Shown: one piece after another, positions 35,674 to 45,513 of the stretch | Layout of the letters: the number at the start of each line of letters is the position of its first letter | How positions within the stretch are numbered: position 1 is the stretch's first letter | From: Pseudomonas fluorescens | Lineage (GTDB): Bacteria; Pseudomonadota; Gammaproteobacteria; Pseudomonadales; Pseudomonadaceae | NCBI RefSeq assembly: GCF_018614775.1 | Contig: NZ_JAGGOF010000042.1 | Location: 1 to 64,000, forward strand | Direction of reading: 5' to 3' | Length of the DNA: 64,000 bases | The notes under the pieces: model-generated | The model's database searches: none | Seen by the model: only the letters and a program-made list of their open reading frames with translations | What the model was told of the DNA's origin: nothing | Position numbers and translations under genes: made by a program

Positions 35674-37472
35674 GGGCGCTCTCCAGTGATAGGGGGCAAG
35701 GTTGTCGCTTGCGTCAGACTGACCAGCGCGCTATAGGGCGCGAGTACGCCCTGTTTCAACAGACCCATGGCTTGAGGCGGATGTTCGAAAAGAATGCGCG
35801 GTTCTTCGGCGACGGTATGCGTCACCGGTTCGGCGCTGAGGTTGAGGTCGATGCGCAGCACGCTGCCATCGCCCAGTTGCCAACGCGCGCAGACCGCGCC
35901 GAAGCCGAGCACTTCGGTGTCGAGGAAATGCGCGCCGGGCAAGCGCGGGACGATTTCCTCGCGGCGGATTTTCAACAGACGGCGGTACAGCGTCTCGTTG
36001 ACCAGTTGCTCCGGTTGCCGGGCTTCCAGGTTCGGGCGTGATGTTTCGAACGTAGGGGCCGCGTTGGGATCGGGAATCCGTTCGCGTTTTTCCGGGTCGT
36101 TAAAAGCGCTGAAGGCCTTGAATTCGTTACGCCGACCTTCACGTACCAGCTCCGCCAGCTCGCCGTGGTGGCTGGTGAAAAACAGGAACGGCTGTTCTGC
36201 AATGACCTCGTCGCCCATGAACAGCAGCGGAATCATTGGCGAGAGCAACAGCAGGGCGGTTGCGGCTTGCAGCGCCTGGGGCGGGGCCAGTTGATGCAGA
36301 CGTTCACCCAGCGCACGGTTGCCGATCTGGTCATGGTTTTGCAGGAACAGCACGAACGCGCTGGGCGGCAGGTGGCCACTGGGTTCGCCGCGGGATTCGC
36401 CGTGGCGGTTGGTGTGGCCCTGGAACACGAAGCCCTGGCTCAGGCAGCGGGCCAGTTGTTCGGTCGGTTGCTCGGCGTAGTCGGCGTAATAGGCGTCGGT
36501 CTCGCCGGTGAGCAGGACGTGCAGCGCATTGTGGCCGTCGTCATTCCATTGGGCATCGTAGCCTTGCTCCAGCAGGCTGGCCTGGTTGTGTTCGTTTTCC
36601 ACGTTCAGCCAGACATGCCGAGTCGGGTCGACCTGTTCGCGCACCCTGGCTGCCAGTTCCTGGAGAAAGTCCGGGTCTTCGATGGCGTGCACGGCATCCA
36701 GCCGCAAGCCGTCGAAGCGGTATTCCAGCAACCACATCAGCGCGTTGTCGATGAAGAAATCCCGCACCTCGCGGCGGCGAAAATCGATGGCCGCACCCCA
36801 GGGGGTGTGCTTGTCCTCGCGGAAAAAGCCCTTGGCGTAGCGGTGCAGGTAGTTGCCGTCTGGGCCGAAGTGGTTGTAGACCACATCCAGGATCACTGCC
36901 AAACCATGGCCGTGGGCGCTATCGATCAGGTGCTTGAGTTGCTCCGGCGTGCCGTAGGAGGCCTGCGGTGCGTAGGGCAGGACGCCGTCATAGCCCCAGT
37001 TGCGGTCACCGGGAAACTGCGCCAGCGGCATCAGTTCAATGGCGGTGACCCCCAGTCCGGCCAGGTGAGCGAGGTGCTGTTCGACGCCTTCGAAGCCGCC
37101 GAGGGCGCCCACGTGCAGTTCGTAGATGACGGCTTCGTACCAGGGCCGACCGGACCAATGGGTGTGCCGCCATTGATAGGCGTGGGGATCGACCACCACG
37201 CTGTGGCGGTCGATGTCGCCGGCTTGGGCGCGGGAGGCCGGGTCCGGCACCTCCAGTTCACCGTCGATGTTGTAGCGGTAGCCGGTGCCGGCGGGACAGC
37301 GGGTCTGGATCATGAACCAGCCATCAGGCTGGGGCAGGAGCGGTATTGACTCTCCGGTGTCGAGCTCGACACTGACAAAAAATGCATCAGGGGCCCAGAG
37401 GGCGAAGCGGGTGTGCTCGGCATCGAGCATGACCGCACCATGGGTCCATGTATCAGGCGTCCTTGACGACAT
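35670..37472 (-). CDS. treZ: Malto-oligosyltrehalose trehalohydrolase TreZ
   Basis: This 600-aa GH13 enzyme releases trehalose from the TreY product. Motifs are FALWAPDA in the N-terminal domain, DVVYNHFGPDGNYL, DGLRLDAVHAI (Asp259), NVENEHN (Glu292) and LQNHDQIGNRA (Asp381). A GAGG ribosome site lies five bases before the ATG, and glgA ends eight bases upstream. Its stop overlaps the malQ start by ATGA. Confidence 0.95.
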   Translation of the reverse strand: MSSRTPDTWTHGAVMLDAEHTRFALWAPDAFFVSVELDTGESIPLLPQPDGWFMIQTRCPAGTGYRYNIDGELEVPDPASRAQAGDIDRHSVVVDPHAYQWRHTHWSGRPWYEAVIYELHVGALGGFEGVEQHLAHLAGLGVTAIELMPLAQFPGDRNWGYDGVLPYAPQASYGTPEQLKHLIDSAHGHGLAVILDVVYNHFGPDGNYLHRYAKGFFREDKHTPWGAAIDFRRREVRDFFIDNALMWLLEYRFDGLRLDAVHAIEDPDFLQELAARVREQVDPTRHVWLNVENEHNQASLLEQGYDAQWNDDGHNALHVLLTGETDAYYADYAEQPTEQLARCLSQGFVFQGHTNRHGESRGEPSGHLPPSAFVLFLQNHDQIGNRALGERLHQLAPPQALQAATALLLLSPMIPLLFMGDEVIAEQPFLFFTSHHGELAELVREGRRNEFKAFSAFNDPEKRERIPDPNAAPTFETSRPNLEARQPEQLVNETLYRRLLKIRREEIVPRLPGAHFLDTEVLGFGAVCARWQLGDGSVLRIDLNLSAEPVTHTVAEEPRILFEHPPQAMGLLKQGVLAPYSALVSLTQATTLPPITGERP

Positions 37473-37479
37473 CGTTACC

Positions 37480-39051
37480 TCATTGTCTGGCCGATTTACC
37501 CAGTGATTTAGCCACCAGTTGTTCGTAGAGCTCGGCGTAGGGTTCTACCGCCTGGCTCCAGTTGAAAGGCGCCGACATCGCCCGGCACCGCATGGCGTTG
37601 AGCAGTTCAGGGAATTCGAAGACCTTGAAGGCCCGGGCGAGGGCTTGTTTGTAGCTGTCGACGGTGGACTCATCGAACAGGAACCCGGTGACGCCATCTT
37701 CGATGGTGTCTGCAAGCCCGCCGGTATTGCGAGCCACCGGCAGCGAGCCGAAGCGTTGGGCGTACATCTGGCTCAAGCCGCAGGGCTCGTAGCGCGAGGG
37801 CATCAGCAGGAAGTCGCTGCCGGCGAACATGCGCCGTGCATCGGTTTCATTGAAGCCAATGCGCACGCCGACCCGCCCCGGGAAGCGCAGGGCCAGTTCG
37901 CGCATGGCTTGTTCTTCCTCCGGTTCGCCACGGCCGATGATGGCAATCTGGCCGCCCGACTCGACGATGAATTCGGTGACCGCTTCGGTCAGGTCCAGAC
38001 CTTTCTGGTAGACCAGGCGTGAGACCACGGCGAACAGCGGTCCGCTGGAGTCGTCCAGGCCGAACAGGTTGCGCACATGGTTGGCATTGACCGCCTTGCC
38101 GTTCCAGTCACCGATGGCAAATTTGCAGAACAGGTGCGAATCGGTCGCTGCATCCCAGCTTTCATCGATGCCATTGGGAATACCGCTGAGCAGGCCTTGC
38201 TGGGTCTTGGCTGCCAGGAAGCCATCGAGCCCGCAACCAAACGTGGGCGTGGTGATCTCCTGGGCATAGGTGGCGCTGACGGTGGTGATGTGGCTGGAGT
38301 AGGCCATGCCGGCCTTGAGGAACGACAGTTTGCCGTAGAATTCCATGCCTTCCTGTTGCAAGGCGTGTTCGGGGATGCCCAGTTCCGGGCAGCACGCCAG
38401 GCTCACTACACCCTGGTACGCCAGGTTGTGAATGGTGAACAGGGTCGGCGTGCGTTGGCCGCGCCAATGCATATAGGCCGGCGCCAGCCCGGCCGGCCAG
38501 TCATGGGCGTGGACCAGGTCGGGGCACCAGTGGATCTGGGCGAGGTTGGCGGCGATGTCAGCGGCGGCCAGGCCCAGGCGGGCGAAGCGAATATGGTTGT
38601 CCGGCCAGTCGCGACCGTTGTTGGCGCCATAGGGCGAGCCTTCGCGGGCATACAGCTCGGGGCAGATCAGGACGTAGATGACCAGGCCGTCGGCCATGTC
38701 CATGCGACCGATCTTGCACGGCGGTAGCGCGGCGTGGCCGCCGAGTTCGCCAATGATGTGGATTGGATTGCCGCTGTTCATCACCTGCGGATAGCCAGGA
38801 ATCAATACCCGGACATCATGCAGCCCGGCCATGGCCCGTGGCAGTGCCGAGGACACGTCTCCCAGGCCGCCGGTCTTGACCAGGTCGGCGATTTCCGACG
38901 TGACGAACAGGACCTTCTTGCGATTGGGATTCTGTCGAACGACGGGAAGCAGTGCCTTGCCGCCGGTGGCCAGCACCGGAGCCGTCGGCGACTCGGCCGC
39001 CGGCGGTAATTGAGAACGGACCTGTTGTGGTTCCAAGGCAGCACTGATCAT
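37480..39051 (-). CDS. glgA: Glycogen synthase GlgA
   Basis: The ATG at 39051 is preceded by AGGAG at an ideal distance and gives 523 aa; the frame stays open 162 bases farther left but that segment has no good start. The GT5 glycogen synthase signatures are present: KTGGLGDV (Lys59 region, nucleotide-sugar binding), a first Rossmann half with HAHDWPAGL, and SRYEPCGLSQMYAQRFG with TGGLADTI in the second half. It elongates alpha-1,4-glucan from a nucleotide-activated glucose. As the first gene of the run, its 5' region should hold the operon promoter, although no clear -35/-10 pair was identified. Confidence 0.93.
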   Translation of the reverse strand: MISAALEPQQVRSQLPPAAESPTAPVLATGGKALLPVVRQNPNRKKVLFVTSEIADLVKTGGLGDVSSALPRAMAGLHDVRVLIPGYPQVMNSGNPIHIIGELGGHAALPPCKIGRMDMADGLVIYVLICPELYAREGSPYGANNGRDWPDNHIRFARLGLAAADIAANLAQIHWCPDLVHAHDWPAGLAPAYMHWRGQRTPTLFTIHNLAYQGVVSLACCPELGIPEHALQQEGMEFYGKLSFLKAGMAYSSHITTVSATYAQEITTPTFGCGLDGFLAAKTQQGLLSGIPNGIDESWDAATDSHLFCKFAIGDWNGKAVNANHVRNLFGLDDSSGPLFAVVSRLVYQKGLDLTEAVTEFIVESGGQIAIIGRGEPEEEQAMRELALRFPGRVGVRIGFNETDARRMFAGSDFLLMPSRYEPCGLSQMYAQRFGSLPVARNTGGLADTIEDGVTGFLFDESTVDSYKQALARAFKVFEFPELLNAMRCRAMSAPFNWSQAVEPYAELYEQLVAKSLGKSARQ

Positions 39052-39704
39052 AACTCTCTCCTGTGTTTCTCGATCTGTTTCCGGCAAGCGCCAGAGCTGT
39101 TGTTTCATTGGCCGAATCCTGCGGCCAGGCGCACAAGCGCTACGCAAGGAAAGCAAAGCGCTGCCCAATGCGGCGAAGCGAATCAGGTGGGAGGGCCGTT
39201 GCAAGGACTGCACCAGCCACTGTTGCCCTTCCTTTAACCTGACCCGTCGCCGTTGCGAAAAGTTTCGACTTTTTTTCGTCTGGATGACCGGTCGGTAAAA
39301 CCCCCGGTTCGCGAGTCTAGGTCAGAAGCTAGAGCGCTGCGGTGCGCTTCGTCGAATTGTCGGACAATCACGTTTTTTGACGGCAATGTCTTACAAAACA
39401 GCGGGGAACACCCGCCGACGAAATGCACTTCACTGAAATGAAAAGTGTGTAAGGGGAGCAGGTGTTTTATCCAGGCGCGCGATTGGATGGCGCGGCGCAC
39501 CTTTTTAGGGCGTGCTGGCTAGAGGCGTTTTGATGGCCCTGGCCGGTACCGCATCACGTGTGGGAGCGGGCTTGCTCGCGAAAGCAGCGTGTCTGCGGGC
39601 ATTAATATTGGCTGTGCTGACGCCTTCGCGGGCAAGCCCGGCTCCCACAGGGGTTGCGGTGATTTTGATGGCGGTTACATGCCCGGGATCATTGTGTGGT
39701 CAGG
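39052..39704. other. Non-coding gap upstream of glgA, with a REP pair
   Basis: This 653-base stretch has no convincing gene. The part next to glgA (to about 39500) should contain its promoter and leader and is AT-richer near 39270-39450. Two inverted REP copies lie at 39558-39588 and 39621-39654. Open frames through this stretch lack ribosome sites and protein-like composition. Confidence 0.7.
39558..39654. repeat. Inverted REP pair
   Basis: A direct copy (TGTGGGAGCGGGCTTGCTCG) at 39558-39588 faces an inverted copy at 39621-39654, with 32 bases between. They lie past the 3' end of the D-2-hydroxyacid dehydrogenase gene and may act as a transcription barrier. Confidence 0.8.
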
Positions 39705-40667
39705 TCAGGCCGTCGGGGTCAGCAGGCGGATCGGTTTGCCGGCGGCCCAGGCTTGCAGGTCTTCAATCATCTGGGAATAGAACCGCTGGTAGTTCTGCCG
39801 GGTGACGTAGCCGATGTGAGGCGTGGCGAGGACGTTTTCCAGGGTGCGCAAGGGATGGTCGCAGGGCAGGGGTTCCTGGGCGAATACGTCGAGGGCCGCG
39901 CCGCCCAGGCGTTTGTGCCGGAGGGCGTCGATCAGCGCGGTTTCGTCGACGATCGGCCCCCGAGCGGTGTTGACCAGTAGCGCTTCGGGCTTCATCCAGC
40001 CCAGCGCCTGGGCATCCACCAGGCCGCGGTTGCGCTCGCTGAGCACCACATGGATAGACAGGATGTCGGCCTGCTCGAACAGCGCCTGCTTGTTCACATA
40101 GGTCACGCCCGCCTCGGCGGCGCGTTCGGCCGTGAGGTTCTCGCTCCAGGCGATCACCCGCATACCGAACGCCTGGCCGAACTGCGCCACCCGCGTGCCG
40201 ATGCTGCCCAGACCGAGAATCCCCAGCGTCTTGCCGTGCAGGTCGCCACCCAACCCTTGTTGCCACATTCCGGCGCGCAAGGCGTTGGCCTCCTGCACCA
40301 GGTTGCGGGTCAGGGCCATGATCAGCGCCCAGGTCAGCTCGGGCGCCGCGTGCTTGTAGCTCTCGGTGCCACAGACCTGGATGCCCAGTTCGGTGGCAGC
40401 TTGAAGATCAAGGGCGGCGTTGCGCATGCCACCGGTGAGCAACAGCTTGAGATTGGGCAGGCGCCGCAGCAGGCCCTCGTCGAATACCGTGCGCTCACGC
40501 ATCACGCAGATGACGTCGAAGTGCTGCAAACGCTCGCCGAGGGTGTCGCGGTCGGCGGGGTAGTCATGAACAAAGGTTACCGGACCGACGCTGTCCAGCA
40601 CCGACCAGTCGACCACGTCCCGCGCCACGTCTTGCCAATCGTCGATGACTGCTATTTGCACCGCCAT
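39705..40667 (-). CDS. D-2-hydroxyacid dehydrogenase family protein
   Basis: The ATG at 40667 has GAGG seven bases upstream and yields 320 aa; the longer open frame upstream overlaps the next gene. It has the family layout: a catalytic-domain half, then the NAD-binding Rossmann motif GKTLGILGLGSIGTRVA, NTARGPIVDE with the substrate arginine, DVFAQEP with the glutamate, and TPHIGYVT with the catalytic His. It would reduce a 2-keto acid or oxidise a D-2-hydroxyacid with NAD(P). The substrate cannot be assigned. Confidence 0.9.
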   Translation of the reverse strand: MAVQIAVIDDWQDVARDVVDWSVLDSVGPVTFVHDYPADRDTLGERLQHFDVICVMRERTVFDEGLLRRLPNLKLLLTGGMRNAALDLQAATELGIQVCGTESYKHAAPELTWALIMALTRNLVQEANALRAGMWQQGLGGDLHGKTLGILGLGSIGTRVAQFGQAFGMRVIAWSENLTAERAAEAGVTYVNKQALFEQADILSIHVVLSERNRGLVDAQALGWMKPEALLVNTARGPIVDETALIDALRHKRLGGAALDVFAQEPLPCDHPLRTLENVLATPHIGYVTRQNYQRFYSQMIEDLQAWAAGKPIRLLTPTA

Positions 40668-40678
40668 GGAACACCTCG

Positions 40679-41710
40679 TCAGGGAATGGGCCTGTCCAGC
40701 CAGCCGAGCAAGGCCTGGTGAAACTGCTCCGGCTCTTCCATCTGCGGCGCGTGCCCCAGATTGGGGAACTCCACCAGCGTTGAGCGCGGGATCAGCTGCG
40801 CGACCTGTTTGCCAAGTACTTCGTAATGGCCCAGCCTGGCTTTCACGGCGGGCGGCGCGATGTCGCTGCCAATGGCCGTGGTGTCGGCGGTCCCGATCAG
40901 CAGCAGGGTCGGCACGCTCAGGTCCTTGAACTCGTAATAGACCGGCTGGGTGAAGATCATGTCGTAGATCAGCGCCGAGTTCCACGCCACTTGCGTATGC
41001 CCCGGGCCTTTGTTCAGGCCCGCCAGCATGTCCACCCAACGTTCGAACTCAGGCTTCCAGCGGCCACCGTAATAAGTCTTGCGCTCGTAGTCGCGAATCC
41101 CGTCGGCGCTGAGTTTCAGTTCACGCTCGTACCACTGGTCCACCGTGCGATAGGGCACGCCGAGGGCTTTCCAGTCTTCCAGGCCAATAGGATTGACCAG
41201 CCCCAGGCGCTCGACCTGATCAGGGAATTGCAGCGCATAACGGGTGGCGAGCATGCCGCCGGTGGAGTGGCCGAGCACGATGGCTTTCTGTACACCGAGG
41301 GCCTTGAGCAGGGCCTGGGTGTTGCTCGCCAGCTGCTGGAAACTGTATTGGTAGTGGTCGGGTTTGCTCGAGGTGCAGAAACCGATCTGGTCCGGCGCGA
41401 TTACCCGGTAACCGTGCTCGCTGAGGGTCTTGATCGAGTCGCCCCAGGTGGCGGCGCAGAAATTCTTGCCGTGCATCAGCAGCACCGTGCGCCCATTGGC
41501 CTTGCCTTGGGCCGGCACGTCCATGTAGCCCATCTGCAAGGATTTACCCTGGGACTGGAAGGCGAAGTGCTTGAGGGTGTAGGGGTATTCGAACCCCTCC
41601 AGTTGCGCACCATAGGCCGGGCCATCGATTGAATTGGCGGCCTGGGCGAACCAGGGCAGGGCGGCGATCAGGAACAGGCTGGGCAGCCAACGGGCGGTGG
41701 AATGGGACAT
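40679..41710 (-). CDS. Exported alpha/beta hydrolase
   Basis: The ATG at 41710 follows AAGGAG by seven bases and gives 343 aa with a signal peptide (about 1-25, ending AQA). The alpha/beta hydrolase motifs are LLMHGKNFCAATW (oxyanion HG), nucleophile elbow GHSTGG with Ser148, LIGTADTTA with the acid and a late NLGHAPQME with the catalytic His. It is probably a periplasmic esterase or related hydrolase. The gap to the downstream dehydrogenase is 11 bases, so the pair is likely one transcript. Confidence 0.88.
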   Translation of the reverse strand: MSHSTARWLPSLFLIAALPWFAQAANSIDGPAYGAQLEGFEYPYTLKHFAFQSQGKSLQMGYMDVPAQGKANGRTVLLMHGKNFCAATWGDSIKTLSEHGYRVIAPDQIGFCTSSKPDHYQYSFQQLASNTQALLKALGVQKAIVLGHSTGGMLATRYALQFPDQVERLGLVNPIGLEDWKALGVPYRTVDQWYERELKLSADGIRDYERKTYYGGRWKPEFERWVDMLAGLNKGPGHTQVAWNSALIYDMIFTQPVYYEFKDLSVPTLLLIGTADTTAIGSDIAPPAVKARLGHYEVLGKQVAQLIPRSTLVEFPNLGHAPQMEEPEQFHQALLGWLDRPIP

Positions 41711-41805
41711 GGTCAATCTCCTTGGGACCGCCGCCGATCCTGGCGGGCTCCGATTATGGCGACATTAACCACAGGCAACCGAACCGCCCGAACGTTCAAA
41801 CCACC

Positions 41806-42252
41806 TTAGTGGGCGGGGTAATCCGCGACGACGGTTTGCGTCCCGTCTTTTTTCAGGCCAATCACTTGATAAGCGTCGCTCATGCCGTCCATTTCCATGC
41901 CCGGCGAACCCATGGGCATGCCCGGCGCGGCGACCCCAAGCAGGTCATCGCGCTTGCTCAGCGCCAGCACCTGATCGGCCGGGACATGGCCTTCGACGAA
42001 CTTGCCGTTGATCTCGGCGGTGTGGCAGGAGCGCAGGTTGGGCGCCACGCCCAGGCGTTGCTTGACTGAGCTCATGTCGGCCTCGATGTGGTCATTGACC
42101 TTGAAACCGTTCTCTTGCAGGTGCGAGATCCATTTTTTGCAGCAACCGCAATTGGCATCGCGGTGCACGTCGATGGTGGCTGGCTCGACGGCCTGGGCCA
42201 GGGTGGTCAGGAACAGCGCGCTCAGGGCGAGCAGGTGCAGGGGCTTGGCCAT
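41806..42252 (-). CDS. DUF411 domain metal-binding protein
   Basis: This 148-aa exported protein has a signal peptide (about 1-21) and the DUF411 signature: DANCGCCKKW near residue 35, SVKQRLGVAP, SCHTAEINGKFVEGHVPA and a methionine/glycine-rich GMPMGSPGMEM stretch. DUF411 proteins occur with copper-resistance genes, and the Cys and Met clusters suit copper or another soft metal. No copper exporter or regulator is next to it here, so the partner is unknown. Confidence 0.9.
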   Translation of the reverse strand: MAKPLHLLALSALFLTTLAQAVEPATIDVHRDANCGCCKKWISHLQENGFKVNDHIEADMSSVKQRLGVAPNLRSCHTAEINGKFVEGHVPADQVLALSKRDDLLGVAAPGMPMGSPGMEMDGMSDAYQVIGLKKDGTQTVVADYPAH

Positions 42253-42389
42253 GGAAGGGCTCTCTGTCGAACGATTGGGCGGGAGGATAGCAGAGTAGCG
42301 AGGGGCAACTGACAGGAGGCTGAGGCGGGGATTACAGAATTGTCAGGTGGCAAATGAGCACACGAGCGACGCTGGTGCCGCTGGCCCCT

Positions 42390-42417
42390 TGTGGGAGCGA
42401 GCAGGCTCGCTCCCACA
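42390..42417. repeat. Perfect 13-base palindromic REP between the chemoreceptor and DUF411 genes
   Basis: TGTGGGAGCGAGC and GCTCGCTCCCACA form a perfect 13-base stem with a two-base centre. It lies 73 bases past the chemoreceptor stop and 138 bases before the DUF411 start, so it may end the chemoreceptor transcript on the minus strand. It is the cleanest REP in the window. Confidence 0.8.
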
Positions 42418-42490
42418 GGGATTGTGCGGCGGATATGGGATTTCATATTCGCCCACAACATTTTATGGCGGTGGCGTATGGCAGTAGTGC

Positions 42491-44485
42491 TTAGCGCACC
42501 TTGAACCGGCTCATGATTGCGTTCACCCGGCTGTTGGCGTCCAACAGCTGGCGGGTGTTGTTTTCGCTGGCGAGGCCGCTTTCCACCAGTTCCTCCACCA
42601 TGTGGCGAATCTGCACCATGCTGCGATTGATTTCTTCGGTTACGGCGCTCTGCTGCTCGGCAGCGGTGGCGATCTGGGTGCTCAGGCTGTTGATCTGGCT
42701 GACGGAGCCGGCCATTTCGTCCAGGCCCGAGTTGACGCGCGAGGTCGCATCGGCGGCCGACTGGCAACTGGCCTGGGTGTTTTCCATGGCGGCCACCGAC
42801 GAACTCACGCCTTGGGTCAGGCGGGTCAGCATTTCGTTGATTTCCGAGGTGCTGGCCTGGGTGCGGGCGGCGAGGGCGCGAACCTCGTCGGCGACCACGG
42901 CGAAACCGCGGCCCTGCTCACCGGCACGGGCGGCCTCGATGGCTGCGTTGAGGGCCAGCAGGTTGGTCTGTCCGGCGATGGCGCCGATCACGCCAAGAAT
43001 CTCGGTGATGCGCTGGGCGTCCTGCTGCATGCTTTCGACCTTGCGGGTGGCACTGGACACCTCATCGATCAGCGCCACAACGCTGTTGGACGCCTCGCCA
43101 ACCACCACGCGAGAGCGATCGGCATGCTCGTTGGCGCGCTGGGTGAATGCCGCGGTCTCGGCGGCATTCTGCGCCACGCTTTCGGCCGTAGAGCTCATCT
43201 CGGTGATGGCCGTCACGGTCTGGTCGGTTTCCGAGGCATGGCGCATCAGGATCTCGCTGGTGTGCGCCGAGGTCCGTTGCAGGTTCTCCAGGCTCGAGGC
43301 CATGGCGCCCGTGGCCTGGGTGACTTCGCCGATCATGTTCTGCAAGTAGGCGATGAAGCTGTTGACCGAATGACCGATGGCGCCCAGTTCATCTTCGGCG
43401 CGGATGGTGATGCGCCGGGTCAGGTCGGCATCGCCGGCGGACAAGGCGTCGATGTTGCCCTTGAGAATCCTCATGCGGTTGGTCAACTGACGGATCGCGT
43501 ACAGCTGCATCAACACCAGCAGAATCACCATCGGAATTTGCAGCAGGCTCAGCGTGTTCAGCACGTCGTCGCGCTGGGCTGTGATCAGGCGGGTAGGCAA
43601 TGCTGTCGCCAGGAACCACGGAGAACCTTCGATGGGCCGCATGAAAAACGTGCTGGCCTCACCTTTATTGTCGAACTCGACCCGTTGCAGCGGTTGGTCA
43701 CGGTGGGCCAGGCCAGCCTGGACCTGAGCGGCGAAGGGCGACGAGGCCGCCAGTTCGCTGATGTTCTTCAGCACGATCGGCCCGCTGATGCGGGTACTGT
43801 TGCTGATGATCTTGCCGTCGCCTTCGACGATCAGCATCTCTGCGCTCAGGTCGGCTTCTTTGCGCGCGATCAGGTCGTTGAAGAAACCCAGGGTCACGTC
43901 AATGGTCGATACGCCGTACGGCACGCCATTTTTCTGGATGGCCATGGCGCAGTTGGTGCGCGGCTCGGCACTGGCATCGTCTTTATACGCGGCAGCCCAG
44001 GCGCATTTGCCGGGCGGGGTGGCCATGCCGCCCTTGTGCCAGGGTTGTTCGTAATAGTTCGGTGCGGCGTCGCTGTTCCAGAACGTGTTGACCGCCAGTT
44101 TGCCGGAAGCATCGCGGTGCCAGAACGTGCTGAACTTGCTGCGGCCCTCGGCGCGCTGGTTAGGCAGCGGCCAGATGCCGCCGCCGAAGACTTTCAGCTC
44201 GCCATACTGATCGACCAGTCCGGGCAGCACTTTGTCGATGGCATCGCTGTCGAGCAGCGGGATGGTCTGGGTGATGCTGCGTTGCTGTGCCTGCACTTTG
44301 TTCAGCTCGCCCTGGATCTGCACCGCCACCTCGGCGATACGGTTGAGTACCACTTGTTCCTCGGTATGGCGCAGTTTGGGCGCGACCAGGTAACTGATGC
44401 CCACGACCGTCAGGATGGACAGCACCAGGATAAATAGAACCAGGAACAGCGTGTAGCGAGCCTGAATCGTTCGGAATGCGGGCAT
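42491..44485 (-). CDS. Methyl-accepting chemotaxis protein (Cache-type chemoreceptor)
   Basis: The ATG at 44485 follows AAGGA by eight bases and gives 664 aa. TM1 is near residues 9-31; a long periplasmic double-Cache sensor domain follows (with [10 protein letters not shown] and [13 protein letters not shown]); TM2 is near 315-338; then a HAMP domain ([12 protein letters not shown]) and the signalling domain with the hairpin tip [18 protein letters not shown]. Cache domains bind small ligands such as amino acids or organic acids, but the ligand is not readable here. No CheR-binding pentapeptide is seen at the C-terminus. Confidence 0.93.
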   Translation of the reverse strand: MPAFRTIQARYTLFLVLFILVLSILTVVGISYLVAPKLRHTEEQVVLNRIAEVAVQIQGELNKVQAQQRSITQTIPLLDSDAIDKVLPGLVDQYGELKVFGGGIWPLPNQRAEGRSKFSTFWHRDASGKLAVNTFWNSDAAPNYYEQPWHKGGMATPPGKCAWAAAYKDDASAEPRTNCAMAIQKNGVPYGVSTIDVTLGFFNDLIARKEADLSAEMLIVEGDGKIISNSTRISGPIVLKNISELAASSPFAAQVQAGLAHRDQPLQRVEFDNKGEASTFFMRPIEGSPWFLATALPTRLITAQRDDVLNTLSLLQIPMVILLVLMQLYAIRQLTNRMRILKGNIDALSAGDADLTRRITIRAEDELGAIGHSVNSFIAYLQNMIGEVTQATGAMASSLENLQRTSAHTSEILMRHASETDQTVTAITEMSSTAESVAQNAAETAAFTQRANEHADRSRVVVGEASNSVVALIDEVSSATRKVESMQQDAQRITEILGVIGAIAGQTNLLALNAAIEAARAGEQGRGFAVVADEVRALAARTQASTSEINEMLTRLTQGVSSSVAAMENTQASCQSAADATSRVNSGLDEMAGSVSQINSLSTQIATAAEQQSAVTEEINRSMVQIRHMVEELVESGLASENNTRQLLDANSRVNAIMSRFKVR

Positions 44486-44753
44486 GTGGGTGGTTCCTTG
44501 CAGGAAGGCGTCTTTCGGGAGTCGTTGGAATAAGCGTACCAATTACTATCGGCAAGTCCCTGCGGAGCTTGAATGCCGTATATCGACGGCGGTGCCGTCA
44601 AGTGCAGGAGATGATCGTGGACAGGTCGCTGCGATGGTCGAACCGGCACCCTGGCTGTAACATGGCGGCGCCCGTGCGCTGCGCGTCATGGCCCGACCCG
44701 GTGTCAAGACGGTTGCCTCCGGATACAGAACGGCAACATTCAGGAAATTGACA

Positions 44754-44942
44754 ATGACTCATTCACAACGCTTGAAATACTCCGTCCTGATCGTCCTCGT
44801 TGTCCTGGCGATCATGCTGGGACTGTCCTGGATGCAGGGCAAGGGGATGATCAGCGAGCAGCTTTTTCAATACATCGCGATTGCCGTGGCAGTCATCGTC
44901 GTGGTGCTCAACGGGGTGATGCGGCGCAAGGTCAAGCCCTGA
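44754..44942 (+). CDS. Small two-helix membrane protein
   Basis: This 62-aa protein has an AGGA ribosome site. It carries two hydrophobic stretches (about residues 10-25 and 38-56), a short polar turn between them and a basic C-terminus (RRKVKP). I recognise no family. It stands alone on the + strand between two minus-strand genes. Confidence 0.65.
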   Translation: MTHSQRLKYSVLIVLVVLAIMLGLSWMQGKGMISEQLFQYIAIAVAVIVVVLNGVMRRKVKP

Positions 44943-44951
44943 CGCCGGGCG

Positions 44952-45332
44952 TCATTCGCCCGCTTCAATGACCGCCATTGCCGTGGGGTGCAAGCGATAA
45001 CGCTTGTCGGCATCGAGCACGACGACCCCCTCGCTGCACAGGCGCTTCAAGACTTCGCGTACGCTGAGGAAGGACGACGGAATGTCCAGTCCCAGCAACT
45101 GGCTGTGGACGTCCCGCACACCCAGGCACTGATTCTCGCCAGCGGCCTTGAGCAAGGCATCGATGACTTTGAGGCGGATCAGGCTGGTCCTGAGCCCGAA
45201 GCTCTTGAGCAGGCGCCGGATGTGTTCATTGCCGCCTCGCTCGGTGGGCCTGCCGAACGCGATGTGGGAGCCGCCCAGGGAGACGCCGGTCGACCGCGGC
45301 TTGCCCTCCACGAACCGTTGCGCGTTACGCAT
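44952..45332 (-). CDS. Winged-helix protein related to Fur-type regulators
   Basis: The ATG at 45332 follows AAGGAG by seven bases and gives 126 aa. The segment from about residue 40 to 115 (LLKSFGLRTSLIRLKVIDALL, then VREVLKRLCSEGVVVLDADKRYRL) looks like the winged-helix domain of Fur-family repressors, and such proteins are annotated in pseudomonads as Fe2+/Zn2+ uptake regulation proteins. The C-terminal dimerisation and metal-binding domain of Fur is missing, so true metal sensing is doubtful. Confidence 0.75.
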   Translation of the reverse strand: MRNAQRFVEGKPRSTGVSLGGSHIAFGRPTERGGNEHIRRLLKSFGLRTSLIRLKVIDALLKAAGENQCLGVRDVHSQLLGLDIPSSFLSVREVLKRLCSEGVVVLDADKRYRLHPTAMAVIEAGE

Positions 45333-45513
45333 GCAAAAACTCCTTATCAGCCTGATCAGCAAAGGTCACGGATACTCTCCTGTAGCGGGACGAGCGAGGG
45401 TGGGCATCATGAAGGTGCCGATGTGAAAAATTTGCCCTGACTTTGTCAAACCTCCGTGGTCGAGCGGCCGCCCGAACAAGCTCAACGCCAGCCGCCAAGC
45501 CCACTGCGATCGA

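Noticed and set aside
36165..37349. 394-codon + strand frame over treZ
   Set aside because: It is antisense to treZ, whose GH13 motifs are intact, and has no ribosome site or domain.
40668..41039. Upstream extension of the hydroxyacid dehydrogenase frame
   Set aside because: It overlaps the hydrolase gene, lacks a good start, and the product from 40667 is already full length with a proper ribosome site.
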